In this document: piece by piece, positions 35,774-46,352 of the stretch
Position numbering within the stretch: position 1 is the stretch's first letter
Layout of the letters: each line of letters opens with the position of its first letter
Assembly (NCBI GenBank): GCA_036172665.1
Contig: CM069872.1
Coordinates: 41,526,101-41,590,100, forward strand
DNA: 64,000 bases
Reading direction: 5' to 3'
Source: Prosopocoilus inquinatus
Lineage: Eukaryota > Arthropoda > Insecta > Coleoptera > Lucanidae
The notes under the pieces: generated by a model
Told to the model about the DNA's origin: nothing
Databases searched by the model: none
The model's input: the letters and a program-made list of their open reading frames with translations, nothing else
Program-made: the position numbers and the translations under genes

Positions 35774-35962
35774 AAAAAAATTGTTGCAAATCGTTTTTGA
35801 TTGCAGCGAAAACCTCGAGCAGCCTTTGTACAGCTTTCATTTTGCTTTGACAGCAAGCATGACCGCCTTGCATGGGGTGGCTTATTATGTAGCAAATCCG
35901 CTTGTTATCCTACTGCAATGTCAGGTCAAAAAGCGATCGTAGGATGTCGCTGTTTTATCTAT
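35774..35962. mobile_element. Truncated copy of the 53-54 kb fold-back family
   Basis: AATTGTTGCAAATCGTTTTT, CTCGAGCAGCCTTTGTACAG, GACAGCAAGCATGACCGCCT and GCAATGTCAGGTCAAAAAGC match the palindromic elements at 53.3-54.5 kb; most of the left arm is missing. Identical 11-bp direct repeats GTACTGCTATA flank it (35763-35773 and 35963-35973), either a target duplication or a local duplication. Confidence 0.65.
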
Positions 35963-36230
35963 GTACTGCTATAGTTGGAGGCGACCCAATTAGACAAAAT
36001 TTAATGCAACTAATCAAAATAAAAAATACTTGAATGTGGAGACCATCGAGGTTAACTATATGGACGTGTAACGTGTACTACTGAAGTAAAACGTTGATAG
36101 CCACAGAAAATATGTGTCGCATAAGTATACTCGAAAGTAAAAAATACTAGACAGTCACAGTTTCCTGTAATTACATATTTCTTTCACCAAAATGACACTG
36201 TTTAAATACGACTTCGCAGATTTTACAAAA

Positions 36231-36957
36231 ATAGTTTGACCTCTTCAGTCCGAACTAATAATTTGCACTGGTTGATTCGAATTTTCGAAATGTTCGGATT
36301 ATCGAAAAAAGGACAGGAAATATCAATTTTTCTAATTATCCTACCTATCTCATTCTTACATTTATCGATTAACGTGTTTCCTTTTAGATGTCGTCTCCAT
36401 TCTAAATTGCAATACAAATTGAACTCGTCAACAGACTGAACGGTCAAAGTACTAATGAACAATGAACAGCAAAGCTAATTTTCCTGCTTAGGAGATTTGG
36501 AGAATTGGGTATTTGAGGATTTGTCATCGGTTTTCGTCGATCACGTGATTACTTCCCCTACTGGCGTGGGAGACAGTAGCAAAATCTTAAAAAATTATGT
36601 TCAGGTGTTTTCAACTTGGGCGATATTACGCATGCGCGTTTCTCATTAGCTCAATCTTCTGTTTCCGTTCGTGTAGTTGCTGCTTTAGAAGTTAATTTGT
36701 TTTTATATTTTTAACAATTTACGTCAAACATACATTCTCCCTCTTCAATCCCCAATTCTTCAGATCTCCAAAGCAGGAAAAGCAGTTTTAACACAGCAGT
36801 TCTTAGAAAACATGAAACGAAGGGATTTTTTCATTTATGTGGCGGGAATCACTTCGCTGTTCGGATGTTGTTCGGATTATGGCTTCGAGTTTCCGCTGTT
36901 TGAATTACTGGAGGTTCAGATTAAGAAAGATGTTCGAATTAAATTAAAGAGGTTATA
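36231..36957. mobile_element. Second pogo/Tigger-like remnant
   Basis: ATAGTTTGACCTCTTCAGTC with CGAACTAAT and GTTCGGATTATCG words at the left is mirrored on the right by GTTCGGATTATGG, TGTTCGAATTAAATTAAAGA and GGTTATAC. The terminal CAGT is decayed. Arms resemble those of 18008-18802 (CCTCTTTAAT…CGAA). No transposase frame survives; a 79-codon - strand frame is a by-product. Confidence 0.6.
36482..36783. mobile_element. MITE nested in the pogo-like remnant
   Basis: TCCTGCTTAGGAGATTTGGA plus GAATTGGGTATTTGAGG is mirrored by CCTCTTCAATCCCCAATTCT and TCAGATCTCCAAAGCAGGA. Arms are about 37 bp. It lies wholly between the arms of 36231-36957. Confidence 0.65.
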
Positions 36958-37380
36958 CTTTAATATGAAACTACCTTGATATACCTATACTTTTTATAAA
37001 TTATATATTTTTTCCATTTAATGCTAGATTTTAATGTTTATCATCTGACAACCCCAGTTGTATACACCCTATTCAAAGTAAGGCGGCACCATTGCTAACT
37101 TTCTTATTTTTGGAGTTACAGAGTTGTTCAAATTAGCAAATTTGTTTGATCTGTTCCGTTCATTACAAATATGAAAAACAAGTGAGTGCAAACTTTTTAA
37201 GATATCTTTTGTTACATGTCTTCTTTTAATGGAACACTCTATATATTATCATTGTAAACCAAAGAAAATTGAATATTTTAATAATAAGTCTCTATGTACG
37301 CCATAATTGAAAGTGTCGTATAACTGAGATATGTCAAGTTAAAATTGACAACTAGCGTCTCCTTTTTTGCTGTAACAATA

Positions 37381-37980
37381 TTGATTTAATTCATTAATGA
37401 CCCCTAGTAAAGAAAAAATACGGTACTTTAGATTATTTTGTACACTCCTACGTGTATTGTATCGTATTTTGTCATAACCTCACTTTATTAAACAAAGCAA
37501 TGCATTAGATAACGCAGTACAGCTAACGATGTAAAGTTTTATCATATACATTTTAAACTTGTTAAAATGGTATAAAGTTATCTTATACGCATTTTAAAAC
37601 GTGTGTAATACGACTTTACATCATTTTAACCATTACAAGACGATTATAATACCATGTTATACCAGCTACCTTATGTTATTTACTACTGCTCACTATTAAA
37701 ATTGTGATACAGGATAAAATACGATGTAATAAACACAAAATTGTACAAAATCATTCAAAATACCATATTTTATAAACCTGATTTAAAGTTTCGTTTTATA
37801 CGCATGTTAAAATGCGTATAATCCCACCTTACTACTTGACTAGCTGTATTAGGTTATTCTGTACCATAGGCCATTAAAGCTAGGTTATGATAAAGTACGA
37901 TACAATACACGTAGGTATGTACAAAATAATCTAAAATACCATTTTTTTACATCACTATAGTTGGCCAATGAATTAAATCG
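37381..37980. repeat. 600-bp inner palindrome
   Basis: TTGATTTAATTCATTAATGA, TAGATTATTTTGTACACTCC and TACGTGTATTGTATCGTATT on the left are mirrored by AGTACGATACAATACACGTA, GTACAAAATAATCTAAAATA and CCAATGAATTAAATCG on the right. The interior repeats words such as TTTTATACGCATTTTAAAAC in both directions, indicating further decayed inverted repeats. Confidence 0.7.
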
Positions 37981-38053
37981 TAATTATTAAAAAGAAGACG
38001 AGAGGTTTCTTATCAATTTAAATTTTTGGATAGTTCTTGCTCGTCAGAATTGT

Positions 38054-38258
38054 AGAGAATAAGAAACAAATAAAAAGGCTTTTTAAAAACGAGCTAAAAG
38101 AGTAATTTATTGACTTACTTGACGTTCCGCAAATACAATTATTATTATTTTTTGTGATAAAGCAAATATGTAATTATATTTGCGAAACGTCAAGTAAGTC
38201 AATAAATTACTCTTTTAGCTCGTTTTTAAAAAGCTTTTTTATTTGTTTCATATTCTCT
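38054..38258. mobile_element. 205-bp near-perfect palindromic MITE
   Basis: AGAGAATAAGAAACAAATAA … CGAGCTAAAAGAGTAATTTA … CTTACTTGACGTT on the left and the reverse complement on the right are almost identical over about 85 bp around a short AT loop. It is present only in the right arm of 37065-38551, so it inserted after that element formed and is younger. Confidence 0.8.
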
Positions 38259-39183
38259 ATCAATTTTAAGTTAGTATATCTCAGTTATATGACATTTTTC
38301 AAATATGGCGTACGTAAGAACTTATTAGTAGAAGTCAATTTTCTTTCGTTTACGATGATAATATACAGAGTGTTCCATTAAAAGAAAACGTGTAAGAAAA
38401 GATATCTCAAAAACTTTACATTCAATTGTTTTTCTATTTTTATATTTGTAATGACCGGAACCGGTCAAACAAATTTGCCTAATTTGAACGTCTCTGAAGC
38501 TCCAAAAATAAGAAAGTTAGCAATGGTGCCGACTTACTTTGAGACAGGGTGTACTGTTGAGATTAAAAAAATTGATATAATTGTGTATGTAACAACTATT
38601 CAAAATTTTTTAGATCAAACACCCTTACATCTAATGCTTTGAATTTCTTAACGCTCAAAGCTCTTGAATGTAAATGCCATGATCAATAAAAATTGATGGT
38701 TTGCGTCAGAATTGTTTCTAATATGTTATCAATTTTAGCCCGCAAAAGGGATGTTTACAGCACTACGATGTCAATAATAACTTCCTCACAGCGCCGTGTC
38801 TTCATTTACTTGTTACTTGGGGTTGTTTAATGTGTTTTATTACTGCTTATATCCGCTTATATCTGAATATTCCAGACGCAACCCTTCAGTCATTGCTGAT
38901 TAGAGTTTATAAGTGATGATATTAAAAAGGATGAGCGGAGCTGTTCATCTTTGTAAAAGAAACATTATCTCTGAGTAATGTTATCCGAATGTTATGCAAT
39001 CAATCGTTCGTGTAAAAAAAAATGGACGCGTACCGCCCGTTAATTAGAATAAACCTTGCATTGTACAAAAGCATAAACCACTCAATTGATGTCAAGGAGC
39101 AAGTAAACCGCTGTGCGTTCGTGGATGTGTCGCAACCTCTCTGTGACCGGACGCTCGCTGAAAGTGTGCAATTTTTGTTTCAG

Positions 39184-39385
39184 GCTTCGCCGGCGAATAG
39201 AATCGTATCGACGGAGGCAGAGCGACTGCATGCCGCGATTCGATCAGTCCTTCAACGGACTGTGCGAGCAGAATTTGCAGGACACGCTGCAGCTGAAGCA
39301 GCGCTATCTGGACGCGAAGACCAAGCGCGCTCCCAAAACGAAGGACAAAAAGCAGCAGGACTCTATACAGAGCAGCGTGCACGTT
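39184..39385 (+). CDS. mam: Mastermind exon: N-terminal Notch/CSL-binding domain
   Basis: This 202-nt internal exon encodes 67 full codons beginning LRRRIESYRRRQSDC and ending QSSVHV. Mastermind is the nuclear co-activator whose basic N-terminal helix lies in the groove between the Notch intracellular domain and CSL (Su(H)) and recruits transcription machinery. Visible family hallmarks: the (R)LRRRIE…YRRR…C start, a single conserved Cys, the FNGLCEQN segment, LQLKQRYL, and the Lys-rich AKTKRAPKTKDKK stretch. Acceptor ATTTTTGTTTCAG ends at 39183, donor GTGAGT starts at 39386. Entry is phase 2 (a previous CG plus the first G would give Arg, matching the usual RLRRRI); exit is phase 0. GC is far above the surroundings. 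Later low-complexity and acidic parts of the protein are not in the window. Function is inferred from homology. Confidence 0.9.
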
Positions 39386-39798
39386 GTGAGTACATGGTTA
39401 CACGTATTCTATTTGTGTTCTTTTATGTGTCGCCGTAGACTACGTACACTAAATGCGTCACACTCAATGTTTACAATCTTTTAAAATACGTATGTAGCCT
39501 GAAGTTTGCTCGTTATAATACTTGTTGATGCTGAAAGTATTGGCTTCGCGTCGATGCTCAAACGACAAACACATGTTCGCTTCAAGGAATGCGCAGATAT
39601 GTTCGGAATGACAACAAATAAAATTTTTACTTTATTGCGAGTAAATTCTCATTTTCATGTACATACGTACTTGGTAACAAACATATTAATTTATAACTGT
39701 AACGCATAGAATGTGGTCGGTAATGTACCATCGGGTGCAAATAAAATTAAACGATTCCTACGAAGATTTTGCGTTATTTTAGTTTTCCAATCTTTTAG

Positions 39799-40429
39799 TA
39801 CAGGCTGTCCCAAACTTCTGGAAAAGTCCAAAAATGCCTCCTTAAATCATTATATCAAGAAAAATCTTAACGAAAGTTGTGTAGGTTTTCATTCCACATA
39901 AAAATGAAAATTATTTTCAAATATACAGGTTGTTTATTTAATAAGTTACAAACCTAACTTATTATTTTCGGTTTCGGTTAACCCTTGAAGAGACTATAAA
40001 AATCATTTATTTTTAGTGTTTATTTTTAATTTTTAATTTTTTTTTTGCAAAAAGTTGACCATGTTTAATCGACTGCCAAATTGTCAATTTTAATGATACG
40101 ACAATTAACCTTGGAACAAAATATTTCTAGATCTCTCTACTTTAACAATATTCATCATTTTTAAAAACCTAAAAATAAGTAAGTATAATGTCATACCATT
40201 TTTATCTTCTCTTCAAGAGCTAATCGACACTGCAATAAAATAGATAGTGTTCCATTTAAAAAATAATAAGTTACGTTTCTAACTTATTAAACGAACAACC
40301 TTTATATTTGAAAACAATTTTAGATTATGTGAAATGAAAACCTACACAACTTTCGTTAAGACCTTTTCTTGATAAAATAAATTTAAAGGGGCATTTTTGA
40401 ACTTTTCCAGAGGTTTGGGACACCCTGTA
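39799..40429. mobile_element. 631-bp CAGGCTGTCCCAAAC long-TIR element
   Basis: Left TACAGGCTGTCCCAAACTTC and right (reverse complement) TACAGGGTGTCCCAAACCTC run as TIRs for about 150 bp, including AACGAAAGTTGTGTAGGTTT and TTTGAAAACAATTTTAGATT-type blocks. TA marks both ends (the terminal TA of each coordinate). A second, inner inverted pair (ATACAGGTTGTTTATTTAAT and GTTCGTTTAATAAGTTAGAA-type words) is concentric. It inserted about 400 bp 3' of the mam exon; non-coding. Confidence 0.85.
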
Positions 40430-40804
40430 TATTTTTTGACATATATCTGTGACAATCACGTAACATTACTCCTTTACGAAGCATTGGTAAATTAAAGTCA
40501 GACACACAATGGTGATTAAAATCGTTTACTTTTCTTTACACCTTGGGACTTATGATTAAAGCTCGGACATTCCTAGGATACCAGGTAAAAACCAGTCTAA
40601 AGATAAACAAAGCAGAGGCGTAGATTTCAACGTCGTCGCTGAACGATTTATATGCCCGAGGCACTCTTACCGTCGCGCTCATTGCATCAGAAGCAACCGT
40701 TTGATGTAAATCACGTGTTTCTTTCAAATTAATAATTACGAACACATCATAATTCTTTAAAGTAAATTTAAAAGAGACTGGCATAATACATTTAAATCAT
40801 ACCC

Positions 40805-41714
40805 TAGGGCATGGAATATCGGCGCCTTTCTACAATACCGGTATTCATTCGATATTTAAATTTAAAATACCTGGATTCCGGGATTTCGGTATTTTTCAAT
40901 ATTGAAATAAAATATTATACAATATAGTACAAAAGATAAGAACAATGGCACAAGAAGTGCTCTTAGAAAGAAAATTAGACATTTATTGAAACATAATAAT
41001 ATTAAAACTAAAATTAGTATCATTATATTTTATAAATATTTATATATTTTATATCTATTTTGTTAAATAACAATAAGTAACTAAATTAAAAATAAAGCTT
41101 CTGTCTTTCTGATAATATACTACTCAAAAAAAGAAAATAATAATAAATGTACATAATACACTTTATTTTATTTTATACATAATAAACGTCTTTATTTTGT
41201 TGGTGAAGTTCAGCTTCAAGCTTCTGCCACTTAACCAACATAACAATACATATAGTACAACATAACATATTTAATATAAATATAAATCGTGCAGTGAATA
41301 CATGCTAATTATAAAATTATAAGTGTGAGAGTGAAAGAAAAAATAATAACAAGTAAATGAAGTGGACCACTAAAACATTTCGAACAAATTGTATATTAAT
41401 TTTTCTCTCATTTAATTTAACTTTTTTAAGTGGTCCGGTTCATTTATTGAGCAGTATAATTAATAGAGAACAATAATAATTATTAAAAAGCAAACCCATA
41501 AGTAAATTCCTGAAAATAATCGACAAAGAATAAGGAAAACTAAAAGTCAAAATTATAAATTAGGATGACTTTGTTAGCGTTAAGTGAGATGATACCGATA
41601 TCGATATTTCGGTATTTCGGTATTTCGTATCTTATTACCGGTTTTACTATACGGTAAAAAAGTGTCTGGTATTCAGGTTTTTCGGTATTACCGAAAACCG
41701 GTATCCATGCCCTA
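40805..41714. mobile_element. 910-bp hAT-like element with TAGGGCATGG ends
   Basis: Left TAGGGCATGGAATATCGGCG and right (reverse complement) TAGGGCATGGATACCGGTTT are TIRs, followed on both sides by AT-rich GGTATT/ATACCGGTA words. The interior holds another weak inverted pair (AAGTGGACCACTAAAACATT, TTAAGTGGTCCGGTTCATTT). The 8-bp flanks do not match well, so the hAT label rests on the terminus style. Confidence 0.65.
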
Positions 41715-41719
41715 CTTAT

Positions 41720-42590
41720 AGCGCCGTCACTGCAAAAAGAATGTGTGCTTATTTGGGAATGTTTCGATTATATAAACAAGTTTTTATATTCAGTCGACCG
41801 GAACTCTAGTTGTTACTGCGTGTTTTTCAGGGCAGACGTGTTAAAGATTCGAAATTTTTCCGACTATGATCGTTTCAACATATTAGTAGCAGGCACACCC
41901 AAGCGCTCAAGAAGTGTAAATACGATCTGTAGATTTAACGAGACCTTCTGCCTAAAATTCGCCTAGGTCTGCTTATGATACTGAAACTGCAAGTGGGAAA
42001 CGAAGGATATAAGTGCGCGTGGGCACGGATATTCTTGGGGCTCATGACTGGGAGAGCTGAACTTCAAAAATTAGGAACGCTTCGTAAACTGAGTGAGCCT
42101 GGTCATTAGAGAATAAAATTTAAAATAACCTGGTAGGGCTTTTAACGTCGTGGTGAAAAAAATTCTAATGGACTGATTGTGAATGGGATGGACGGATATC
42201 AGCAAAATAGATCGATAAAAAAGGAATATGTGTACCTACATCAAGCGTTCAACCAAAAAAAAAAAAGTACCTCGAATTTGCTCTGAAATAAAATCGTCAA
42301 TTTACCCATTTATTATACGTCAAAAATTAATCAAACTTCAAAGGGTTCTTTGTATATGGATGAAATCTGATTTTTAATGTTTTATTTTTAAAGAAGTATT
42401 TATGTGACACATTATTTATACCGAAATAATAATAATAATAAAATAAATAAATAATAAATGAATGTTACTATAATAATAATGTTATTTATAATTATTAAAG
42501 ATAAAATTTCCGCAAGGTTCTTCTTCAGTATAATTTTAAATGACCTCTGTGGATTTTTCAAACAATTATTTGTTTTCGAAAATGTAAACA
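41720..42590. other. Unique spacer, nothing recognised
   Basis: A 73-codon frame (41745-41966) has no motif. CAGGGCAGACGTG at 41829 has an acceptor-like pyrimidine tract but no convincing exon. No complete TIR pair. Confidence 0.3.
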
Positions 42591-43149
42591 AAGATTTTAT
42601 ACAGGGAGTCCCAATGATGTGTATTTTTTCAGTGACACCTACAGGAATAGCATGAAGGGAAAGACAGTTTACGAAAGTGATACTAGCCATCATGTGGCAT
42701 ATGCTAACATTATTTTTACTTATACTGGGTATTCCAGAAAATGTTAAGTGCGTAGAAATTTTAATGGTTGTATATTTTTACAAATTTAGATGTCTCGTGA
42801 AGAGCTTATTACAACAACATAAACGTATATTGGTTTTCATTCCTGAAAATATCTAAATTAAATATACAGTGTGTCCCAAAGATGGTGAGGCCTATGGGAA
42901 TAGCATGAAGGGGAAAAAGTTTACGAAAATGATACTAGCCATCACGCGGCGTATTTTTAACTACACAGAAAATCATAGGGTGTGTAGGAATCGATTTTTT
43001 TTTAATGGAACACCTTTATATTTAAAAAAAATTAGATGTCCCGTGAAGAGTTGCTTACAACAATATAAACATATTGGTTTTACTCAGTTAAATTCTTTAA
43101 AATTTTGTAAACTTTGAACGTTTGATTCTGATTATGGAGACAGACTTAC

Positions 43150-43839
43150 GAAAATATAATAACACAATAATGTTCTTAGGACTTTGGCCTTTGCAGAAAT
43201 ATGAAAAAGAAACTTAAACAGCTTTCAGCCTCATACAGAGCAAACAGTACCTGCGCATCACTCGGTATTTAATTTTTTTAATGGAATGACCTGTTTTTTT
43301 TATTATTAGTAGATATTATTATTTAAACTTAGCTTTCTACTGATATCAAGTCATATATCTTTATTCCTAACAGCACTTGTACTAAACTTGTTTTTGCTAT
43401 TATCTAAACTTTTTGATGTTTTAACCTTTTTTGTGTATAAATTTGATAAAATAAAAAAAAATAAATCTCACGATGCTTATAATAAATAAAAATAAATATT
43501 TTAAATGGGCATTTATGGCGATTTTTACCGTTCAAAACTTCTAATTTCTAAATTTCATTTTAATTAGGAACAAGTATTAAGTAATTATTTTTTCAGATAT
43601 TTTTAGCTAATTTATATTCTATTCTGGTTTAATATAATATGAAACAATATTTATTATGCTTACGACTATATGCAAAAGGCATTTATTTTTCTAAAATTTC
43701 GTGCACATTGTTCGGCTTTGAATTTAGTTCATCTACTATGATAATTGTTTGTACAAATGAATAAAACGAAGGTCAAAGTTAAATACGATGTTTTTGTAAC
43801 CCGCTCTATATAACATTACTTGAGATATATATATACATA

Positions 43840-43870
<31 letters not shown>

Positions 43871-44545
43871 AAATAAATAAAGTTACAATTAAAAAAGTAG
43901 TTCAAAAAGTTGAGTAACCCATAACAACTTTATTAGTAAAACAGCACAAAATAAATTAAATAACAATAATAATAAATATTGTAAATGATCTTAGGAGCTA
44001 CCTATAATTAAAATTAACTGTTCTGCCTTCATATTGCACACACTTATTTAAAATTGAATTGAATAGACTCTAGAATACCGTCGTAAGCATAACAAGTAGT
44101 AAATTTATGCGGTATTAATTCAGCATATAAATTAGTCGAAAATATGCGAAAAAATTATTACTTAAAACTCTTACTTGCTTGTCATTAAAATAAAATTTAA
44201 AGGGTTGGTCAGTGCATCAAACTAATTGAAGGTAAAAATCGTTTGTAAATACGCATATAATAATTTATTCTTGTTACAGGTATTGTGAGATTTAGCTTTC
44301 TTCTTTAATTGACCAAATTTATAACAATAATTTATATAGCTGTTAGATATAACGATGTATAACCTTATATCAGTAGAAAGCTTAAGTGCTATCCATTACT
44401 AAAATAAAAAATAGGTCACTCCATTAAAAAAAAATAAGATAGCCAGTGATGCGCAACTATGGTTCGCTCTGCATAATGCCTAAAGATATTTAACTTTTTT
44501 TTCTTCATATTTTCGCAAAGGTCCTAAGAATATTGCGTTACATTT
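43150..44545. repeat. 1.4-kb imperfect palindrome centred on a TA microsatellite
   Basis: Left words TTCTTAGGACTTTGGCCTTT, ATACAGAGCAAACAGTACCT, GCGCATCACTCGGTA and TTATTATGCTTACGACT have inverted partners on the right (CGTAAGCATAACAAG, GATAGCCAGTGATGCGCAAC, GGTTCGCTCTGCATAATGCC, GCAAAGGTCCTAAGAATATT). The symmetry axis falls at about 43850, inside the AT repeat. Confidence 0.75.
43824..43871. repeat. TA microsatellite
   Basis: A run of about 48 bases, nearly pure alternating TA, at the axis of the surrounding palindrome. A self-pairing centre of this kind can extrude a cruciform. Confidence 0.9.
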
Positions 44546-44599
44546 TGTACATTTTTAAAGAATTTCCCAAGAAACAGTTTATATATGCAGGGTCTTAAT

Positions 44600-46245
44600 T
44601 AATTATTTTCTGTTCCAGAGAGGTTATGTAACTTTTTTACTGAAAGAATTAAATACAAAATTTTCATAAATATCTAATCTATAAAACATCAAATAATACC
44701 ATTCTTTACGTAACACCCTTACAATAAATTTATCTACTCTTAAAGGCGAATCGAAATAAACCATAGTATGTCGTATGTTCCATTTAAAAAACTTTAACTT
44801 TAGTTTGGCATAGCCACACGAAACACTGAGCATAACTGAAACTAATTTTAAAACCTGCATCTATACCGTACCCAAGTAATAGCGAAAATAGATTTTAAAA
44901 ATTCACTTTAATAAAGACGCTATCGAATACGCACTATTGGCGCACCCTGTATATACAGGATGTTAATAAAAAACCTATACAACGTTTGGCAGGTGATAGT
45001 AGAGATCAAAATAAGAAAAAAAGTCTAATTAACCCATGTCCGATATTCAATACAGGGTGTCCACGCTATGTGTTCACACTTGTAGAATTTTTATTTTTAC
45101 ATAAAATTTGCGATCGACAAATTAATTAAAAAGGTAAAATTTCCCACGTAGCACTGGCCACCGTACGACTTCCGGTTTCACCAAAAGTGATATCAACTTT
45201 CTTATTTTAGATGGAAAGGCCTGTATATTTTTACATAATATAATTAATTTCTGTTTCCATGACAAAGAAACTTTTTTTTGTTTTTTTTTTAAATTTTCAA
45301 AGCTACAAATCGTGTATTTTCGTTTTAATGCGATCAAGTAATTCGACAAAGTAATTTCCTTTGATGATTGCATTTTGGTTTTTAACATTTTTACAGCATA
45401 TAAAATTTTCATTAGGACGTAAGAAATTCCATTTGAAAAAATAAGTTACGATCTAATAAAAATTTTATGCGCTGCAGAAATGTTAAAAATCAAAATGCAG
45501 TCAAATGAAATGGCTTTCACGAATTACTTGATCGCATTAGAACGAAAATACTCGATTTATAGGTTTGAAAATTTAAAAAAAAAGAAAAAAAAATTCATGT
45601 CATTGTCATGGAAATCAAAATTACCAAGTGATACATATTCGGACCCTCAATGACCTGTATTGCAAATATGTTAAAATATACAGGCCGTTCCGTTTAAAAT
45701 AAAAAAGTTGATATCATTTCCGGTGAAACCGGAAGTTGTACGGTGACTAATGCTACGTCGGAAATGTTAGCTTTTTATTTAATTTATCGATGCCGAATTT
45801 TATGTAAAGAATAAAAATTTTAGAAGGGTAAACACATAGTATGGACACCTGTATTGAGTATTGGACTTTTTAGGAAGTTTTTTATTAACACCCTGTTTAT
45901 ACAGGGTGCGCCAATACTGCGTATTCGATAGATAGCGTCTTTATTAAAGCGAATTTTTAAAATCTATTTTCGCTATTACTTGCGTATGGTACAAATACAG
46001 TTTTTAAATTAGTTTAAGTTATGCACTGTGTTTCGCGTGGCTATGCCAAACTAAAGTTAAAGTTTTTTTTAATGGAACATACGACATACTACGGTTTATT
46101 TCGATTCGCCTTTAAGAGTAAATAAATTTATTATAAGGGAGTTACGTAAAGAATGATATTATTCGATGTTTTATAGATTAGATGTTTATCAAAATTTGGT
46201 ATTTAATTCTTTCAGTAAAAAAGTTACATCACCTCTCTGGAACAG
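44600..46245. repeat. 1.65-kb imperfect palindrome with concentric TIRs
   Basis: The arms are about 815 bp each, axis at about 45440. Matching marks include TTCTGTTCCAGAGAGGTTAT / CACCTCTCTGGAACAGAATA, GGCATAGCCACACGAAACAC / GTTTCGCGTGGCTATGCC, GCGCACCCTGTATATACAGG / TATACAGGGTGCGCCAATAC, and ACCGTACGACTTCCGGTTTC / GAAACCGGAAGTTGTACGGT. TACAGG-type termini appear symmetrically at about 44945/45900, 45053/45850 and 45222/45683. Arms are visibly diverged, so it is not an assembly duplicate. No transposase; a 96-codon - strand frame (45122-45412) is Lys-rich and featureless. Confidence 0.8.
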
Positions 46246-46352
46246 AATATAATATTCATCTCGAACATATTCTATTATTTTACACAGTATACAGGCTGTT
46301 CCATTTAAAAAGAATCAGTCCTTACACAACATATTCTATAACACTCTGTATA

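Larger units (their letters stand above)
37065..38551. mobile_element. 1.49-kb concentric long-TIR element, TA-flanked
   Basis: Outer TIRs: left CACCCTATTCAAAGTAAGGC, right (reverse complement) CACCCTGTCTCAAAGTAAGT, continuing through CGGCACCATTGCTAACTTTC. TA at 37063-37064 and 38552-38553. Inside, a second inverted pair of a different family end (AATGGAACACTCTATATA at about 37229 and ATATACAGAGTGTTCCATT at about 38362) is arranged concentrically. Further inside is a 600-bp palindrome (37381-37980). No coding capacity. Confidence 0.75.
1..39183 (+). other. mam: Presumed 5' intron (and possibly intergenic DNA) of mam
   Basis: Everything upstream of the mam exon. The reading frame enters that exon in phase 2 and no upstream coding exon ending in a compatible CG plus GT donor was recognised, so the 5' partner exon is probably outside the window. 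The stretch is dominated by degenerate transposons and simple repeats. Assigning all of it to one intron is inference; an independent gene could lie here, for example the candidate exon at 19726-20002. Confidence 0.45.

Noticed and set aside
36223..36462. 79-codon frame as a transposase remnant of the pogo-like element
   Set aside because: It overlaps the TIR itself and shows no DDE or CENP-B-type helix-turn-helix features.
39022..39438. 138-codon + strand frame with Ala/Glu-rich centre
   Set aside because: It is the wrong frame across the mam exon; the neighbouring frame encodes the recognisable Mastermind basic domain with proper splice sites.
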